From assembly GCF_001908105.1 (NCBI RefSeq), contig NZ_MKGQ01000036.1:1-27331 (forward strand): a stretch of 27,331 nt of DNA. Direction: 5' to 3'. Below are positions 16,815-26,641 of the stretch, piece by piece. Below the pieces are notes generated by a model. The model was not told where the DNA came from. It was given only the letters and a program-made list of their open reading frames with translations, and did no database searches. Both the position numbers and the translations under genes were made by a program. Position 1 is the stretch's first letter. Each line of letters begins with the position of its first letter. The stretch is from Xenorhabdus eapokensis (GTDB taxonomy: Bacteria > Pseudomonadota > Gammaproteobacteria > Enterobacterales > Enterobacteriaceae).

Positions 16815-16895
16815 ACTAACTATAACCAATTGTTCTAAAAAACTTTTATCAACAGAAGAAACTCTACCGTTTTAATCGCCTTTAACTCCCCCAAA
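16815..16895 (-). promoter_or_regulatory. CRISPR leader with half-matching IHF site
   Basis: 81 bp lie between the cas2 stop and the first repeat in the transcribed direction; the AT-rich stretch is the leader. TATCAA at 16847-16852 matches the WATCAA half of the IHF consensus, 33 bp from the repeat edge, close to the IHF site required for I-E spacer integration in E. coli. The TTR half is not matched. A promoter could not be assigned. Confidence 0.6.
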
Positions 16896-18111
<1,216 letters not shown>

Positions 18112-18112
<1 letters not shown>

Positions 18113-18786
18113 TACAGCGCCCTGATCAGCATTAGCCCACAACCAAAGGATTTTGCCCTGCCAAACCCTTTTTGGTATTGCTCAAGGAAAAGTTCGCTAT
18201 CTGACAAAGTGAGCACACCCTGAAAATCCACGCTGGAAAATGCCACTTTCTGACCAGAAGCTTTGAAGCTGCGATGTTGGGTATAGCGTTCAATATCTGG
18301 GGCGAAGTCAAAGCGAATTCCCCAATTAGCCAGCCGTTTTTCATCCTGTATCCAGGCTTGGGCGGCTTGCGTCATTACTGATTCGATTTCGTCTGAGCGA
18401 CCAGCATGTCTTGCCTGACGTTTGGCATGCATCAATACGTCATGGCGAAGCTGTTTGCCTGAATCTTTATTTGTAATGCAGACAGTGGGGTTCGCGCGGA
18501 GTTTAAACGCCAGTTTTTGACCATTATATAATTGAGGGATAAAAGGTTTGGTCTGAATCTGGAAGCGCGGGGAATTGGCTATTGGTGTCGTTGTGGACAA
18601 CACAAAAAATTCAGGTCTGCCACTTAAGCTCATCTCTTGCCTGAACAAGAAATTGCGCTCTTCCTGCTCGGTAAACAGTTGCCACAAGAGTTGGTGGGAA
18701 GCATAGACATCATTTTTCGTCTGTTTTCGTGACGGTGCTTGTATATGATAAACCGAAGGGCGCAAAGTAACTTTAGACAGATACAT
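18112..18786 (-). CDS. casE: Cas6e (CasE) crRNA endonuclease
   Basis: A 224-residue protein starting at the ATG at 18786, which has an excellent ribosome site (GGAGGGAACTC) and the family start MYLSKVTLRPS. The frame is open to 18861, but those residues overlap casD and are not Cas6e-like. H31 in YASHQLLWQLF aligns with the catalytic His of E. coli CasE. The C-terminal glycine-rich loop GFGRAKSFGCGL is the RNA-binding signature. It cuts the repeat at the base of the CCCCGT/ACGGGG hairpin and stays bound in Cascade. It overlaps casD by 14 bp. Confidence 0.95.
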
Positions 18787-19531
18787 GAGTTCCCTCCACG
18801 GTCGATAACTGGTGCATTGTGCGTTGCGTAAACTGCCAGTGGCTGCGTGATAGCGGTTCATCCCAACCTTGATGAGTCAGTGTTGTCGTATCAGGGAGTG
18901 TGATCTCGTCTTTATCTCCTTCCCAGAAATAGCTCACGACATCGTGATTACGCTGCCAGTAGTGATTGGCCTTTTCTGATTGATGAGGTAAGGGAGGAAA
19001 AGGCGTATCAAGGGCTGCTTTTAATGACGGATATTCTGCCAATTGCGGCATCATCGGAAGCGCAAGAGGGCAGGATTTTCGCCCAAGGCTCAGTGTAAAG
19101 ACCGGTTTTATCAGCGCATCACGCAAAGCCGAAAGTGTGAAACTGGCCTGTTCGGTCAATGAAATTGTGATAACCCATACACCATCAGCAAGGTAATCGC
19201 GTGAAGACAGCACTGTGTTTAATTTGGATTTATCGCGCAACTCACTTTTACGGGTCAGATGTGCCTGTTTTTTCTCTTGTGAGGGAACTTGGGTAGTATG
19301 GTAATCCCGCATTAATAAACCGGAAACAATCTGTTTGATGGCGATTTTGATACCCTGCTGCAATGCCACAAGTTGTGTTTCATCGTCACGCCGGATACCC
19401 AATGCTGCACCTAATAGCCCTAAGATAGCCGAGCGGGTTGGATCAGTGCCGGTCGGCCGATCTTCGCCGACCGCCTCCACCCCCCAACTGGCTAGTGCTC
19501 CATATAAACGAAAGACCAGGTAAGTCTGCAT
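18773..19531 (-). CDS. casD: Cas5e (CasD) Cascade subunit
   Basis: A 252-residue protein. The N-terminus MQTYLVFRLYGALASWG and the segment DRPTGTDPTRSAILGLLGAA are diagnostic of Cas5e, which grips the 5-prime handle of the crRNA and caps the Cas7 filament. Length is normal. It starts 11 bp after the casC stop and runs into casE with a 14-bp overlap. Confidence 0.95.
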   Translation of the reverse strand: MQTYLVFRLYGALASWGVEAVGEDRPTGTDPTRSAILGLLGAALGIRRDDETQLVALQQGIKIAIKQIVSGLLMRDYHTTQVPSQEKKQAHLTRKSELRDKSKLNTVLSSRDYLADGVWVITISLTEQASFTLSALRDALIKPVFTLSLGRKSCPLALPMMPQLAEYPSLKAALDTPFPPLPHQSEKANHYWQRNHDVVSYFWEGDKDEITLPDTTTLTHQGWDEPLSRSHWQFTQRTMHQLSTVEGTHVSV

Positions 19532-19542
19532 ATTGGCCTCTT

Positions 19543-20580
19543 TTATTCAGTAACGAATTGAAGTAGCTCAGTAAAACGACCTTCACCCGTGACGGCATTG
19601 ATTTCATAGAGCGTGTCAGCGCAAGCGCCATAAACGTTATCGAAGTTTTTCCTCTGATTTTCTAACGCGTTGATGGCATCAGTTGCCTGATCTTCGCTAT
19701 CAATGGGTTTTAAAAACGCAACAGACAGGGAACGAGGCTGATATTCTCCCTTTTCCGCCAATACATAGCTGGCATAAGCGCGGGAGCCGAAACTGTTTTG
19801 TTTGCCGGATGGGGCGATTTTAATAGCGGCTTCTGTCAGGGCAGCGATGGCTTTATTCGCCAGTGCTTCATTGCCAGACAGATTTTCGATTAACAAAGAT
19901 TTGTTGATGCAGATATAGCTGTAGAACAGCGCGGCGGCAAAGCCGGTTTCGCCAATATGAGCCGAACCGGAATCACTTTTGCCCGCATTGAGATCGTCTA
20001 CCGCGGTAAAATAGTCATCTTCTACGGCAACACGGTGAACACTGATAGCATGGGCAACCTGACAGGCTGCTTCCACACTATGGGCAGGGCTGGATGCCAG
20101 CATTCGGCCAAACAGGGCAATATCTACGGCTGTTTTTTCTCTGCTCAGTAGGTTCAATTCTGCTTTGGTGGGTGCGCGATTTTCGGCGATGAGTTTATCG
20201 GCCAATGCAAAGGTAGCCTCTTTTTCTGCCGGGCTGATATGAGCCAATTGTTCAATTTCCAGAGGTTCATCTTTTTTATTTTTGCCAAAAACCTCTGCAA
20301 TAACAGTAGCCCATTGAGTGGCTTGTTTTTCTTTAACTCCCCCATTAAGTAAGCGTTGATAAACCTGAAATCCAAAGCGCTTGGTACGAAAACCAAGGTG
20401 CTCTGCGAGAGCATCCTGAAACAGTTCAGAGATTCGCCAGTGGCGTTTCAAACTTTGAGAGCTAATTCTTAATCTCTCAGCCCCGCCCATTCTGGCAGTT
20501 TTAGGACGTCCGAGATCATCGCGATTCAGGTTGGCAGGAGGATAGGAAGTCAACAGATGTAGCTGAATAAATTGGCTCAT
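19543..20580 (-). CDS. casC: Cas7e (CasC) Cascade backbone subunit
   Basis: A 345-residue protein. The start MSQFIQLHLLTSYPPANLNR followed by DDLGRPKTA and RLRISSQSLKRHWR is the Cas7e signature. Six copies normally coat the crRNA spacer, and every sixth spacer base is flipped out of pairing. AAGGA precedes the ATG, and a 40-bp gap separates it from casB, the widest in the operon. Length fits the family (~350). Confidence 0.95.
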   Translation of the reverse strand: MSQFIQLHLLTSYPPANLNRDDLGRPKTARMGGAERLRISSQSLKRHWRISELFQDALAEHLGFRTKRFGFQVYQRLLNGGVKEKQATQWATVIAEVFGKNKKDEPLEIEQLAHISPAEKEATFALADKLIAENRAPTKAELNLLSREKTAVDIALFGRMLASSPAHSVEAACQVAHAISVHRVAVEDDYFTAVDDLNAGKSDSGSAHIGETGFAAALFYSYICINKSLLIENLSGNEALANKAIAALTEAAIKIAPSGKQNSFGSRAYASYVLAEKGEYQPRSLSVAFLKPIDSEDQATDAINALENQRKNFDNVYGACADTLYEINAVTGEGRFTELLQFVTE

Positions 20581-20620
20581 TTAAAATTCCTTATAGAGTA
20601 AAGATGATGAATTATTGGGG

Positions 20621-21172
20621 TTATTTAGCGGCTTTGTAGTAATCCATTGCCCATTGCACACAAAGGCGTTTATTGGCTCGATACGCTCTTGGCTGGTGGT
20701 ATTCCCACATCCACTGTTCAATATCTTTGGCGAGAGACAAGACGGAAACCTGGCCTTTCAGTTGTTGCAGGATGCGCCGCAAACGCATAATAAATTCATC
20801 GGGAGTTTTGGCTGCCTGTAATTGGGCAAAGCGATGAGTACTGACAATGGGCTTGTCATTTTCTGTTTTGGTGCCTGCGGCAGTTGCCAGATTAGTGCTG
20901 GTGTTGGTTTTGACATACACCAGCGTAACGGCAATCATCGCCCATTGCATAACGGTTTTTTGTTCAGCTTCTTTGGTGATATCCTCAGGTAAAATGAACC
21001 ATAATGCGCGAAAACCTTCGGTTAAAGTTACTGCCTCAATATCCTGGCAACGCTTTAATTCGGCCTTATAGAGTGTGGGTACAGGAGGAATCTCTTTTTT
21101 CTTCAATTCTTCGGGGGATAAAAACATACTTTCCCACCAGCGCAGTAAACGACCTTCGCTTAGATTAGTCAT
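20621..21172 (-). CDS. casB: Cse2 (CasB) Cascade small subunit
   Basis: A 183-residue basic, helical protein of the Cse2 family. The segment GRLLRWWESMFLSPEELKK and the C-terminal VSVLSLAKDIEQWMWEYHQP fit; E. coli CasB is ~160 residues. It stabilises the crRNA-target hybrid and displaced strand. It overlaps the end of casA by 8 bp. Confidence 0.93.
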   Translation of the reverse strand: MTNLSEGRLLRWWESMFLSPEELKKKEIPPVPTLYKAELKRCQDIEAVTLTEGFRALWFILPEDITKEAEQKTVMQWAMIAVTLVYVKTNTSTNLATAAGTKTENDKPIVSTHRFAQLQAAKTPDEFIMRLRRILQQLKGQVSVLSLAKDIEQWMWEYHQPRAYRANKRLCVQWAMDYYKAAK

Positions 21173-22781
21173 TGATAACCTCCTTCTTCGTGTTCTTGGA
21201 TGATTTGGTTTCTATATTGTGCTCTGCCATAAATGACTTAATATCTTTAGAACTTATCAGCCACTTGGTAAGAATTTGCCGTGCCTCGATTTTTTCCAGT
21301 AATTTTTTGGGATCGGTATCTTCTGACAGTACAAATTCATCAAAGAGATCAAAGCAGGTATTTCTAAGTTGATAGAGCCAGGTTTTAGCGTCTTCGGTGG
21401 ATAGGGAAGACGCTTTATGCTGGCTGCTGACAATCTGTTGTACCGCCTTAAAAAAGGCAGCTTGGGTACGTTGGTAGAAGGTCGCCTCAATAAATGACAT
21501 ATCGCCTTTTATCTCATTCGGGCGACGGAACCAGGCGCTTTTGATCTGGGTACGACACTGAGTCAATGCATTGGCAGAGAGGTTTTGTAATGTTTTGACG
21601 CGCCGGAAAACAGCATCTTTCTTCTCAATCGGCATGGAGAATAGAGGCAGGCTGGTGGAGTACCAACCGCGGGCTTTCATGTTATCCATATCATAGCCAA
21701 AAACCCACAACCGTGGAGTGGAACTCTGTTCGTCCGCAAAATAATCATTGAGTTGGTTAAAATGGTCGACAACCTGAGCTGCCTGTTGACCATATTTATC
21801 ATTGGAAAACGTCAGGCTATCCCAGGTTTTGTAGGTAATGCCACCCGGCTGCCCTTTGACAGAAATGTGCACTTCATCCGGTTTTTTGGGATTCCATCGA
21901 TAGGGTGTTAAGGGATGTTGCCAAGTACCAGAATAGTTGTTGCCATAGTTTTGGGTACGATAGCCAGCAACAGATTGGTGAGTTGCTTGTCCCGTTAATT
22001 GGCAAATAGCGGGCTTGTCATCTATCTCCAGACGAATTCGCCGTGGCATTGCCCAATACATATGCAGTTCATGGACATTATGTGCGTAAATTTCTGTCTC
22101 TGCTTTTTGGCCGAGATGAGTTTTACCCAGCCACGGAAAAACGTCTGGACTATTGAGGTCAGGATCCGGGTAAGACCAAAGTTCCCGATTGATGACATTA
22201 AGCCAAAGTTTTTGCCATAGTGAAGCATCCAATTCTTGTGGCTGAATCAAGGTTGTTAGTGGGCCTCCTCCCCGCAACCCCACTCGATGCCCGACACCGC
22301 CGGCAGGAGCATTAATCTGTAATGTGAATAGCGCGATAGCGGCCATTTCAGGGGAAATGACTTCACATTGGTTGCGTTTGATAAAGTGGTCAGTATTATC
22401 CTTCAACGTTTTTTCACCGGGCGATTCAATCAATAATCCTGAAATGCTGGTGGGCTTTCTTTCAGCTAATAGATCAAAATCCTGCATAAACAGAGGGCCA
22501 TCCCCTGACAAATTAAAAGCCTGTTCTGCCTGGTTAAAGGCAGTCTGTAAGTCAGCTTGTGTAGGGGCTTGTTGATAAAATTCATGCCATTCGTCTTCAT
22601 CTTCAGGGGCAAAAACCGTTTGTAGCAAGCCAATGGCTAACTGATAAGCCGCCCCCTGAAAATCAGCTCGCGGCAGGGCAAAATCGACGACGGCAGGATC
22701 ACTGATTGCCGTCAGTGGCAATTTTTTCTCGCTGCCATTTCTCATGCTAAAAGTCAGCCATGCATCTTTAACGAGGTTCAT
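21165..22781 (-). CDS. casA: Cas8e/Cse1 (CasA) Cascade large subunit
   Basis: A 538-residue protein, slightly longer than E. coli CasA (502). MNLVKDAWLTFSMRNG, LPRADFQGAAYQLAIGLLQT, GDGPLFMQDFDLL and GLRGGGPLTTLI are conserved Cse1 blocks. The subunit reads the PAM and recruits Cas3. Its ATG overlaps the cas3 stop by 1 nt (TAATG), so the two are translationally coupled. That differs from E. coli, where cas3 and casA are separated by a regulated gap. Confidence 0.95.
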   Translation of the reverse strand: MNLVKDAWLTFSMRNGSEKKLPLTAISDPAVVDFALPRADFQGAAYQLAIGLLQTVFAPEDEDEWHEFYQQAPTQADLQTAFNQAEQAFNLSGDGPLFMQDFDLLAERKPTSISGLLIESPGEKTLKDNTDHFIKRNQCEVISPEMAAIALFTLQINAPAGGVGHRVGLRGGGPLTTLIQPQELDASLWQKLWLNVINRELWSYPDPDLNSPDVFPWLGKTHLGQKAETEIYAHNVHELHMYWAMPRRIRLEIDDKPAICQLTGQATHQSVAGYRTQNYGNNYSGTWQHPLTPYRWNPKKPDEVHISVKGQPGGITYKTWDSLTFSNDKYGQQAAQVVDHFNQLNDYFADEQSSTPRLWVFGYDMDNMKARGWYSTSLPLFSMPIEKKDAVFRRVKTLQNLSANALTQCRTQIKSAWFRRPNEIKGDMSFIEATFYQRTQAAFFKAVQQIVSSQHKASSLSTEDAKTWLYQLRNTCFDLFDEFVLSEDTDPKKLLEKIEARQILTKWLISSKDIKSFMAEHNIETKSSKNTKKEVIND

Positions 22782-25531
22782 TACGCCTCCTGCTTAGGAT
22801 AAAAACCGATGTTGGGATCATAAGTAAAATGAGGGTCACTCTCTGGTAGCCAGATTTGCAGGTATTTGACGGATTTGAATTTATCCTGTAACTGTTCTAC
22901 TGCTTGAGAAAGAGACTCTGGTATGGGTTGCAGCTTATCGGCAAATTTATTTTTTGAAATTTTGACGATACTTAATTGGACAGGAAATTTTTCATCCTCT
23001 ACCCACGGTATCAATTCACCGCTTTCGGTCAGTTTGACAAGCAGCACACTGACCGTTTCGATATCACTAAATCGGGTACTGATATCGCAATCATCGTCAT
23101 ACCAACCGCGGGCACTGCGTTTACTATATTCATGGTGTTGCCATTGCAGGGCTTGTGATCGTGCTATGGCGTCTTTGTACCTCCCTTCAGTGATTGCGTC
23201 ACCATCTTTGTATTTGAGTGCATCAGGGATTTGTTCATCAGCGTCTTCACCGTAAACGGCTTCGATCAAGGTTCGAGCCTCAGCAGGCATACGAATGGCA
23301 CCCAAGCGCAGGAGTTCGCGTAAGCCAAGCCATAAACGTCCGGCTGAACGATAAACATATTGAGTATTACGGAACTCTTTACTCAGCCAATCCGTTTTAG
23401 GTTGGTCATCCCATTCTGGTGCGTGAAGATATAATGTAGGCGCAGATCGGCTATCGGTAATGCCTGCTTTATATTCGCCATTTGTATTGCGGGTATGGCG
23501 GTGCAGGCGACCGACCCGCTGAATCAAGTCATCAATCGGGCAGATATCGGAGATCATCACATCAGTATCAGCATCAAGACTTTCCTGAAAGACCTGCGTT
23601 GTAATCAGGATCTTTCCTTGTCGATCTTTCTGCCTACTCTCTTTACCAAATATTGCCAGCACCCGATCTTCGAGCATTTTGCGGTCATACAAAATAAAGC
23701 GGCTGTGGAATAGCAGGCAATTTTCCGGCTGTTCCATTTGTGCCTGAATCAGTCGGAAAGCATGGAGTACATCATCCACTGAGTTACGAACCCAAACCAC
23801 ACATTGCCCATTTTGAGCGGCGTTCAGAGCGATTTCTACACATTCATCCAGATGATTCACGGTTTTTACCGTGACGGCACGGCTAACATCTGGGCGACTG
23901 CGTAAGGGCGTTTCAATAAGCGGATTTTCTGGGTTTAATGTGATATGGGTTGCCAGTGGAAAGGCCGTTTGTTGCAATTTTTGTGGCGAGATTCCGCCGG
24001 CAGATAGCCAGTTATCTACCAGCCGTTGGCGCTGTTTTAAAGAGAGCGTGGCAGTCAGCAATACCACGGAACCCCCCTGGTGCAGGTGCAGACTTAATAA
24101 GTTTTTCAGTAATGCAAACATGTATTCATCTGCGGCGTGTACTTCGTCGAAGATCAATACTTTGCGATTTAATCCAATCAATCGAAGTGACTGGTATTTT
24201 CTCGGTAAAATGGCAAGCAATGCCTGATCGATAGTACCTACGCCCACCGAAGCCAATAGGGCTTTTTTGTTAGAATCTGCCAGCCATTGGTGGCACTGTG
24301 CTGTCGCGGTGCTATCGTCTCTGGTGTAATCACTGTCGCTGTGTTCGGACGTCAGGATGATGTCACGGAAATTGTCATTCATCTCACGGGCACCGTGCGC
24401 GAGAACGATACTGGGCAGGTTGCCGTTTTCTGTATCAAACATATGATGATAGTGTTTGGCGATTCGGCCAAACATGGCGTTGGAAGTCGCCATTGTTGGC
24501 AGACCAAAATAGAAACCGTCCGCAGTACCGGTTTGCATTAAGCGGTGAGTCAGGGCAAGGGCGGCTTCTGTTTTGCCTGCTCCCGTGACATCTTCCAGAA
24601 TAAAAAGTTGTGGGGAGTCATCAATCGGGACTTCCTCCGCCCATTTTTGTAATGGGGTTGGCGAAAAGTGGTAATACTCCTGAATAGAGGTGTAAGGCGA
24701 TATTACGGGGGGGTTATGGAGATCAATGCCATTCAAGGCAACTTGGGCTTGTTTTTGGGTAAGCTGCCAATATTCTGCTAGAGGAAGCGCTTTGGTTTGA
24801 TAACGAAAATGATAACAGTCAGAGCCTATCCAGTCAGCCAGTACGACAATACCGGCAAGTTGCCAACTCACCTGTTTCAGGTTGTGTTGCCACTCTTTTG
24901 AAAGTAATTTTGCCAGTGGCAGACGAGGTTGAAAAAGCGTCAGTAGATCATGGGTAAATGCCGTTGCATCGACAACATTTTGGGGCTCAGTAAAATCGGT
25001 AATTGCGTTACAATCAGTATCATCAATGGGTTTACCATGATGACCGAGCATACACTGCATCAAAATCATTAACGTTTTTAGTGCTCGTTTCTTTTGTTTA
25101 TCTTCATTGAATGGCAGGCCATCATCTTCCACTAAAGCAAACAGTACGTCGTCCTGAATTTTTTTCCAGAAAAATAGCCCTAACCGATCATGCCTGAAAC
25201 ATTTGGAATCATAGGGGGAATATTGTTCAGGGTTAATCAGATCAGTATTTTCCTGGGAATATAATTGCTGAAATGCAGAGGCAAACTTACCGATATCATG
25301 CAGTACCAGAAAAAATGAAAACAGATTTTGTAGTGATTCTGGTGATAATCCCAAAAAGTTGGCGAGATCTTGTGTTAATTTTTTGTGTGGTGCCAATAAT
25401 AATCGACCTACTGCGGCAACATCCAGGCAGTGATAGGCCAGAAGATGATAGTTTTCTTCGGAATAGGGATTTTTTTTGGCTTTGCCCCAATATCCCGTGA
25501 GGTAACCAAAATTATTTATTAAGTTAGGCAT
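22781..25531 (-). CDS. cas3: Cas3 nuclease-helicase (type I-E)
   Basis: A 916-residue protein, normal size. The N-terminal HD nuclease shows H34 (YHCLDVAAV), H78-D79 (LVLHDIGKFASAFQ), and further His in FRHDRLGLF and GHHGKP. The SF2 helicase follows: Walker A VTGAGKTEAA near residue 313, DEVHA near 460, VVLLTATLS, and motif VI QRVGRLHRH. It degrades DNA bound by Cascade. No clear Shine-Dalgarno lies before the ATG at 25531, but no better start exists and MPNLINNFGYLTGYWGKAKK aligns with the normal N-terminus. It is the first gene of an apparently unbroken cas operon. Confidence 0.96.
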   Translation of the reverse strand: MPNLINNFGYLTGYWGKAKKNPYSEENYHLLAYHCLDVAAVGRLLLAPHKKLTQDLANFLGLSPESLQNLFSFFLVLHDIGKFASAFQQLYSQENTDLINPEQYSPYDSKCFRHDRLGLFFWKKIQDDVLFALVEDDGLPFNEDKQKKRALKTLMILMQCMLGHHGKPIDDTDCNAITDFTEPQNVVDATAFTHDLLTLFQPRLPLAKLLSKEWQHNLKQVSWQLAGIVVLADWIGSDCYHFRYQTKALPLAEYWQLTQKQAQVALNGIDLHNPPVISPYTSIQEYYHFSPTPLQKWAEEVPIDDSPQLFILEDVTGAGKTEAALALTHRLMQTGTADGFYFGLPTMATSNAMFGRIAKHYHHMFDTENGNLPSIVLAHGAREMNDNFRDIILTSEHSDSDYTRDDSTATAQCHQWLADSNKKALLASVGVGTIDQALLAILPRKYQSLRLIGLNRKVLIFDEVHAADEYMFALLKNLLSLHLHQGGSVVLLTATLSLKQRQRLVDNWLSAGGISPQKLQQTAFPLATHITLNPENPLIETPLRSRPDVSRAVTVKTVNHLDECVEIALNAAQNGQCVVWVRNSVDDVLHAFRLIQAQMEQPENCLLFHSRFILYDRKMLEDRVLAIFGKESRQKDRQGKILITTQVFQESLDADTDVMISDICPIDDLIQRVGRLHRHTRNTNGEYKAGITDSRSAPTLYLHAPEWDDQPKTDWLSKEFRNTQYVYRSAGRLWLGLRELLRLGAIRMPAEARTLIEAVYGEDADEQIPDALKYKDGDAITEGRYKDAIARSQALQWQHHEYSKRSARGWYDDDCDISTRFSDIETVSVLLVKLTESGELIPWVEDEKFPVQLSIVKISKNKFADKLQPIPESLSQAVEQLQDKFKSVKYLQIWLPESDPHFTYDPNIGFYPKQEA

Positions 25532-25550
25532 GTTTTTACGTAGAAATAAA

Positions 25551-25556
25551 ATTATA
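25551..25556 (-). promoter_or_regulatory. Candidate -10 box of the cas operon
   Basis: A perfect TATAAT on the minus strand lies in the 53-bp gap between the VOC gene and cas3, 19 bp before the cas3 ATG. No convincing -35 sits 16-18 bp upstream. This AT-rich site resembles silenced (H-NS-type) cas promoters. Read-through from the VOC gene is an alternative source of cas transcript. Confidence 0.45.
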
Positions 25557-25584
25557 ATCGAATCACATTAATGAATTGTTAGTA

Positions 25585-26022
25585 TTATTCTTGGTGTTCT
25601 ATATATTGGCTAAATCGAAGTAAATAACCATCTGGATCTTGAACAAGGAATTCTCTCTGACAGACATGGGTATCGCCTATGCAGTAATAATTATCTTCCA
25701 GTGGACGATAAAGTTCGATGTTGTTAGTTACAAGATTTGCCAGAATTGGCTTAATGTCATCAACTTCAATTTGCAAATTAATACCGCGTCCTAATGGTTT
25801 ATTGAGTTCTCCGGTATTCCAACCATTTTCATGAAATGCTTCCAGCATTAATTGTGCCTCACCTAAGCCCAAATAAACAAAATCGGGTTCTTCTCGTCGG
25901 ATTAATATTTTGAAACCCAATGTTTTCTGATAGAAATCGAGTGAAGCAGAAAAATTGCTCACAGTAAGCTCTGGCACCATGCGATTCCAGTAAGTTTTTT
26001 CTGTTACATTATTAGCGCTCAA
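25585..26022 (-). CDS. VOC-family (glyoxalase/bleomycin-resistance-like) protein
   Basis: A 145-residue protein of two beta-alpha-beta-beta-beta modules: MVPELTVSNFSASLDFYQKTLGFKI in the first and VQDPDGYLLRFSQYIEHQE closing the second, with GINLQIEVDDI between. It resembles bleomycin-resistance-like VOC proteins, which bind or modify small molecules; the substrate is unknown. The start is probably TTG at 26022, because AGGAAA lies about 7 nt upstream and no in-frame ATG comes before residue 15. It reads in the same direction as the cas operon and ends 53 bp before cas3. Confidence 0.8.
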   Translation of the reverse strand: MSANNVTEKTYWNRMVPELTVSNFSASLDFYQKTLGFKILIRREEPDFVYLGLGEAQLMLEAFHENGWNTGELNKPLGRGINLQIEVDDIKPILANLVTNNIELYRPLEDNYYCIGDTHVCQREFLVQDPDGYLLRFSQYIEHQE

Positions 26023-26165
26023 AAAAGTTTTCCTGTGTGATTATATTATTTCAAAATAGCGAACCACTTAAAAAATTAGTTAAATCCACTACGTTAACAA
26101 CGGTTTTGGAGAACTTACCCTATTTTATATTGTGCCATCACTAATATTTTGTCTTATATGGAATA

Positions 26166-26211
26166 TTGATCACATTTAAAATCATATAAGAATATGTTGA
26201 TCAAAATTTAA
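26166..26211. repeat. Pair of near-direct repeats upstream of the VOC gene
   Basis: TTGATCA-n2-TTTAA at 26166-26179 recurs as TTGATCA-n3-TTTAA at 26197-26211, each preceded by GAATAT. The copies are 31 bp apart (about three helical turns) and roughly 145 bp before the VOC start. They may be an operator. Otherwise the gap 26023-26223 holds nothing recognisable. Confidence 0.35.
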
Positions 26212-26223
26212 TCTCGCTATGAA

Positions 26224-26485
26224 TTAGATTTTGATGACAGTTTTTATGGTGAATTGTAATACTCCGTGAGTATTTTTCTCTGATAGTGTTTTATCTCTAT
26301 ATATCAGCGTTTGTTCATTTTGTAGGTGCTGCATTTTTGTTTGCGTCATAGCTTCTTTGCGCCATCTAAACAGGGTGCTTTTAGAGATTCCATCTGATTT
26401 GGCCAGAGAGGAAATACTGATGTTGTAGGGCGGTAGCATTTTTTTTTTGCATGGCTCGTTTTTTTTCAGGTGAATAACGTTTCAA
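26224..26485 (-). pseudogene. Decayed transposase orfA (HTH, IS3-type) with frameshift
   Basis: From a TTG at 26485, preceded by GGGGAC, the minus strand reads MKRYSPEKKRAM and then meets an A10 tract. The continuation MLPPYNISISSLAKSDGISK, then STLFRWRKEA, lies in another frame. Together they make the N-terminal helix-turn-helix of an IS3-type orfA transposase; nine As instead of ten would restore one frame. After RWRKEA (about 26350) the sequence is no longer transposase-like and the frame stops at 26224. The zero frame gives a 34-residue peptide ending at 26381. It is an IS remnant; any present role would be as the unit downstream of the putative crRNA-like target at 26560-26595. Confidence 0.7.
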
Positions 26486-26559
26486 ATTTTGTCCCCTATG
26501 AGAATTTTTATGTGGAATGTTTTAAAAGTGTAGAGGGAGTTTGTGGAAAGGCAAATTTT

Positions 26560-26595
26560 TTTTCAATTTTCAGATAGAGTAAAAAACAAAAACTT
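26560..26595 (-). promoter_or_regulatory. Putative target site of the mini-CRISPR spacer (PAM AAG plus protospacer)
   Basis: On the minus strand AAG (26595-26593) is followed from 26592 by TTTTTGTTTTTTACTC and so on. Against the mini-array spacer, positions 1-5, 7-11, 15-17 and 19-23 are identical, 18 of the first 23. Mismatches at 6, 12 and 18 fall on bases that Cascade flips out. AAG is the canonical I-E PAM. A weak -10-like GATAAT lies just upstream at 26612-26607 on the same strand. The distal ten positions mostly mismatch, which would favour binding without Cas3 cleavage. Targeting is inferred. Confidence 0.5.
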
Positions 26596-26641
26596 TAGAA
26601 AAAATTATTATCCATTTAAGTTTATTAGTTTATAGGGTTAG

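Noticed and set aside
18113..18142. Longer cas1 start
   Set aside because: Ten extra residues overlap casE and do not resemble Cas1; the TAATG start at 18112 is the normal arrangement.
18787..18861. Longer casE start giving 25 extra residues
   Set aside because: The extension lies inside casD, is not Cas6e-like, and the ATG at 18786 has a near-perfect ribosome site.
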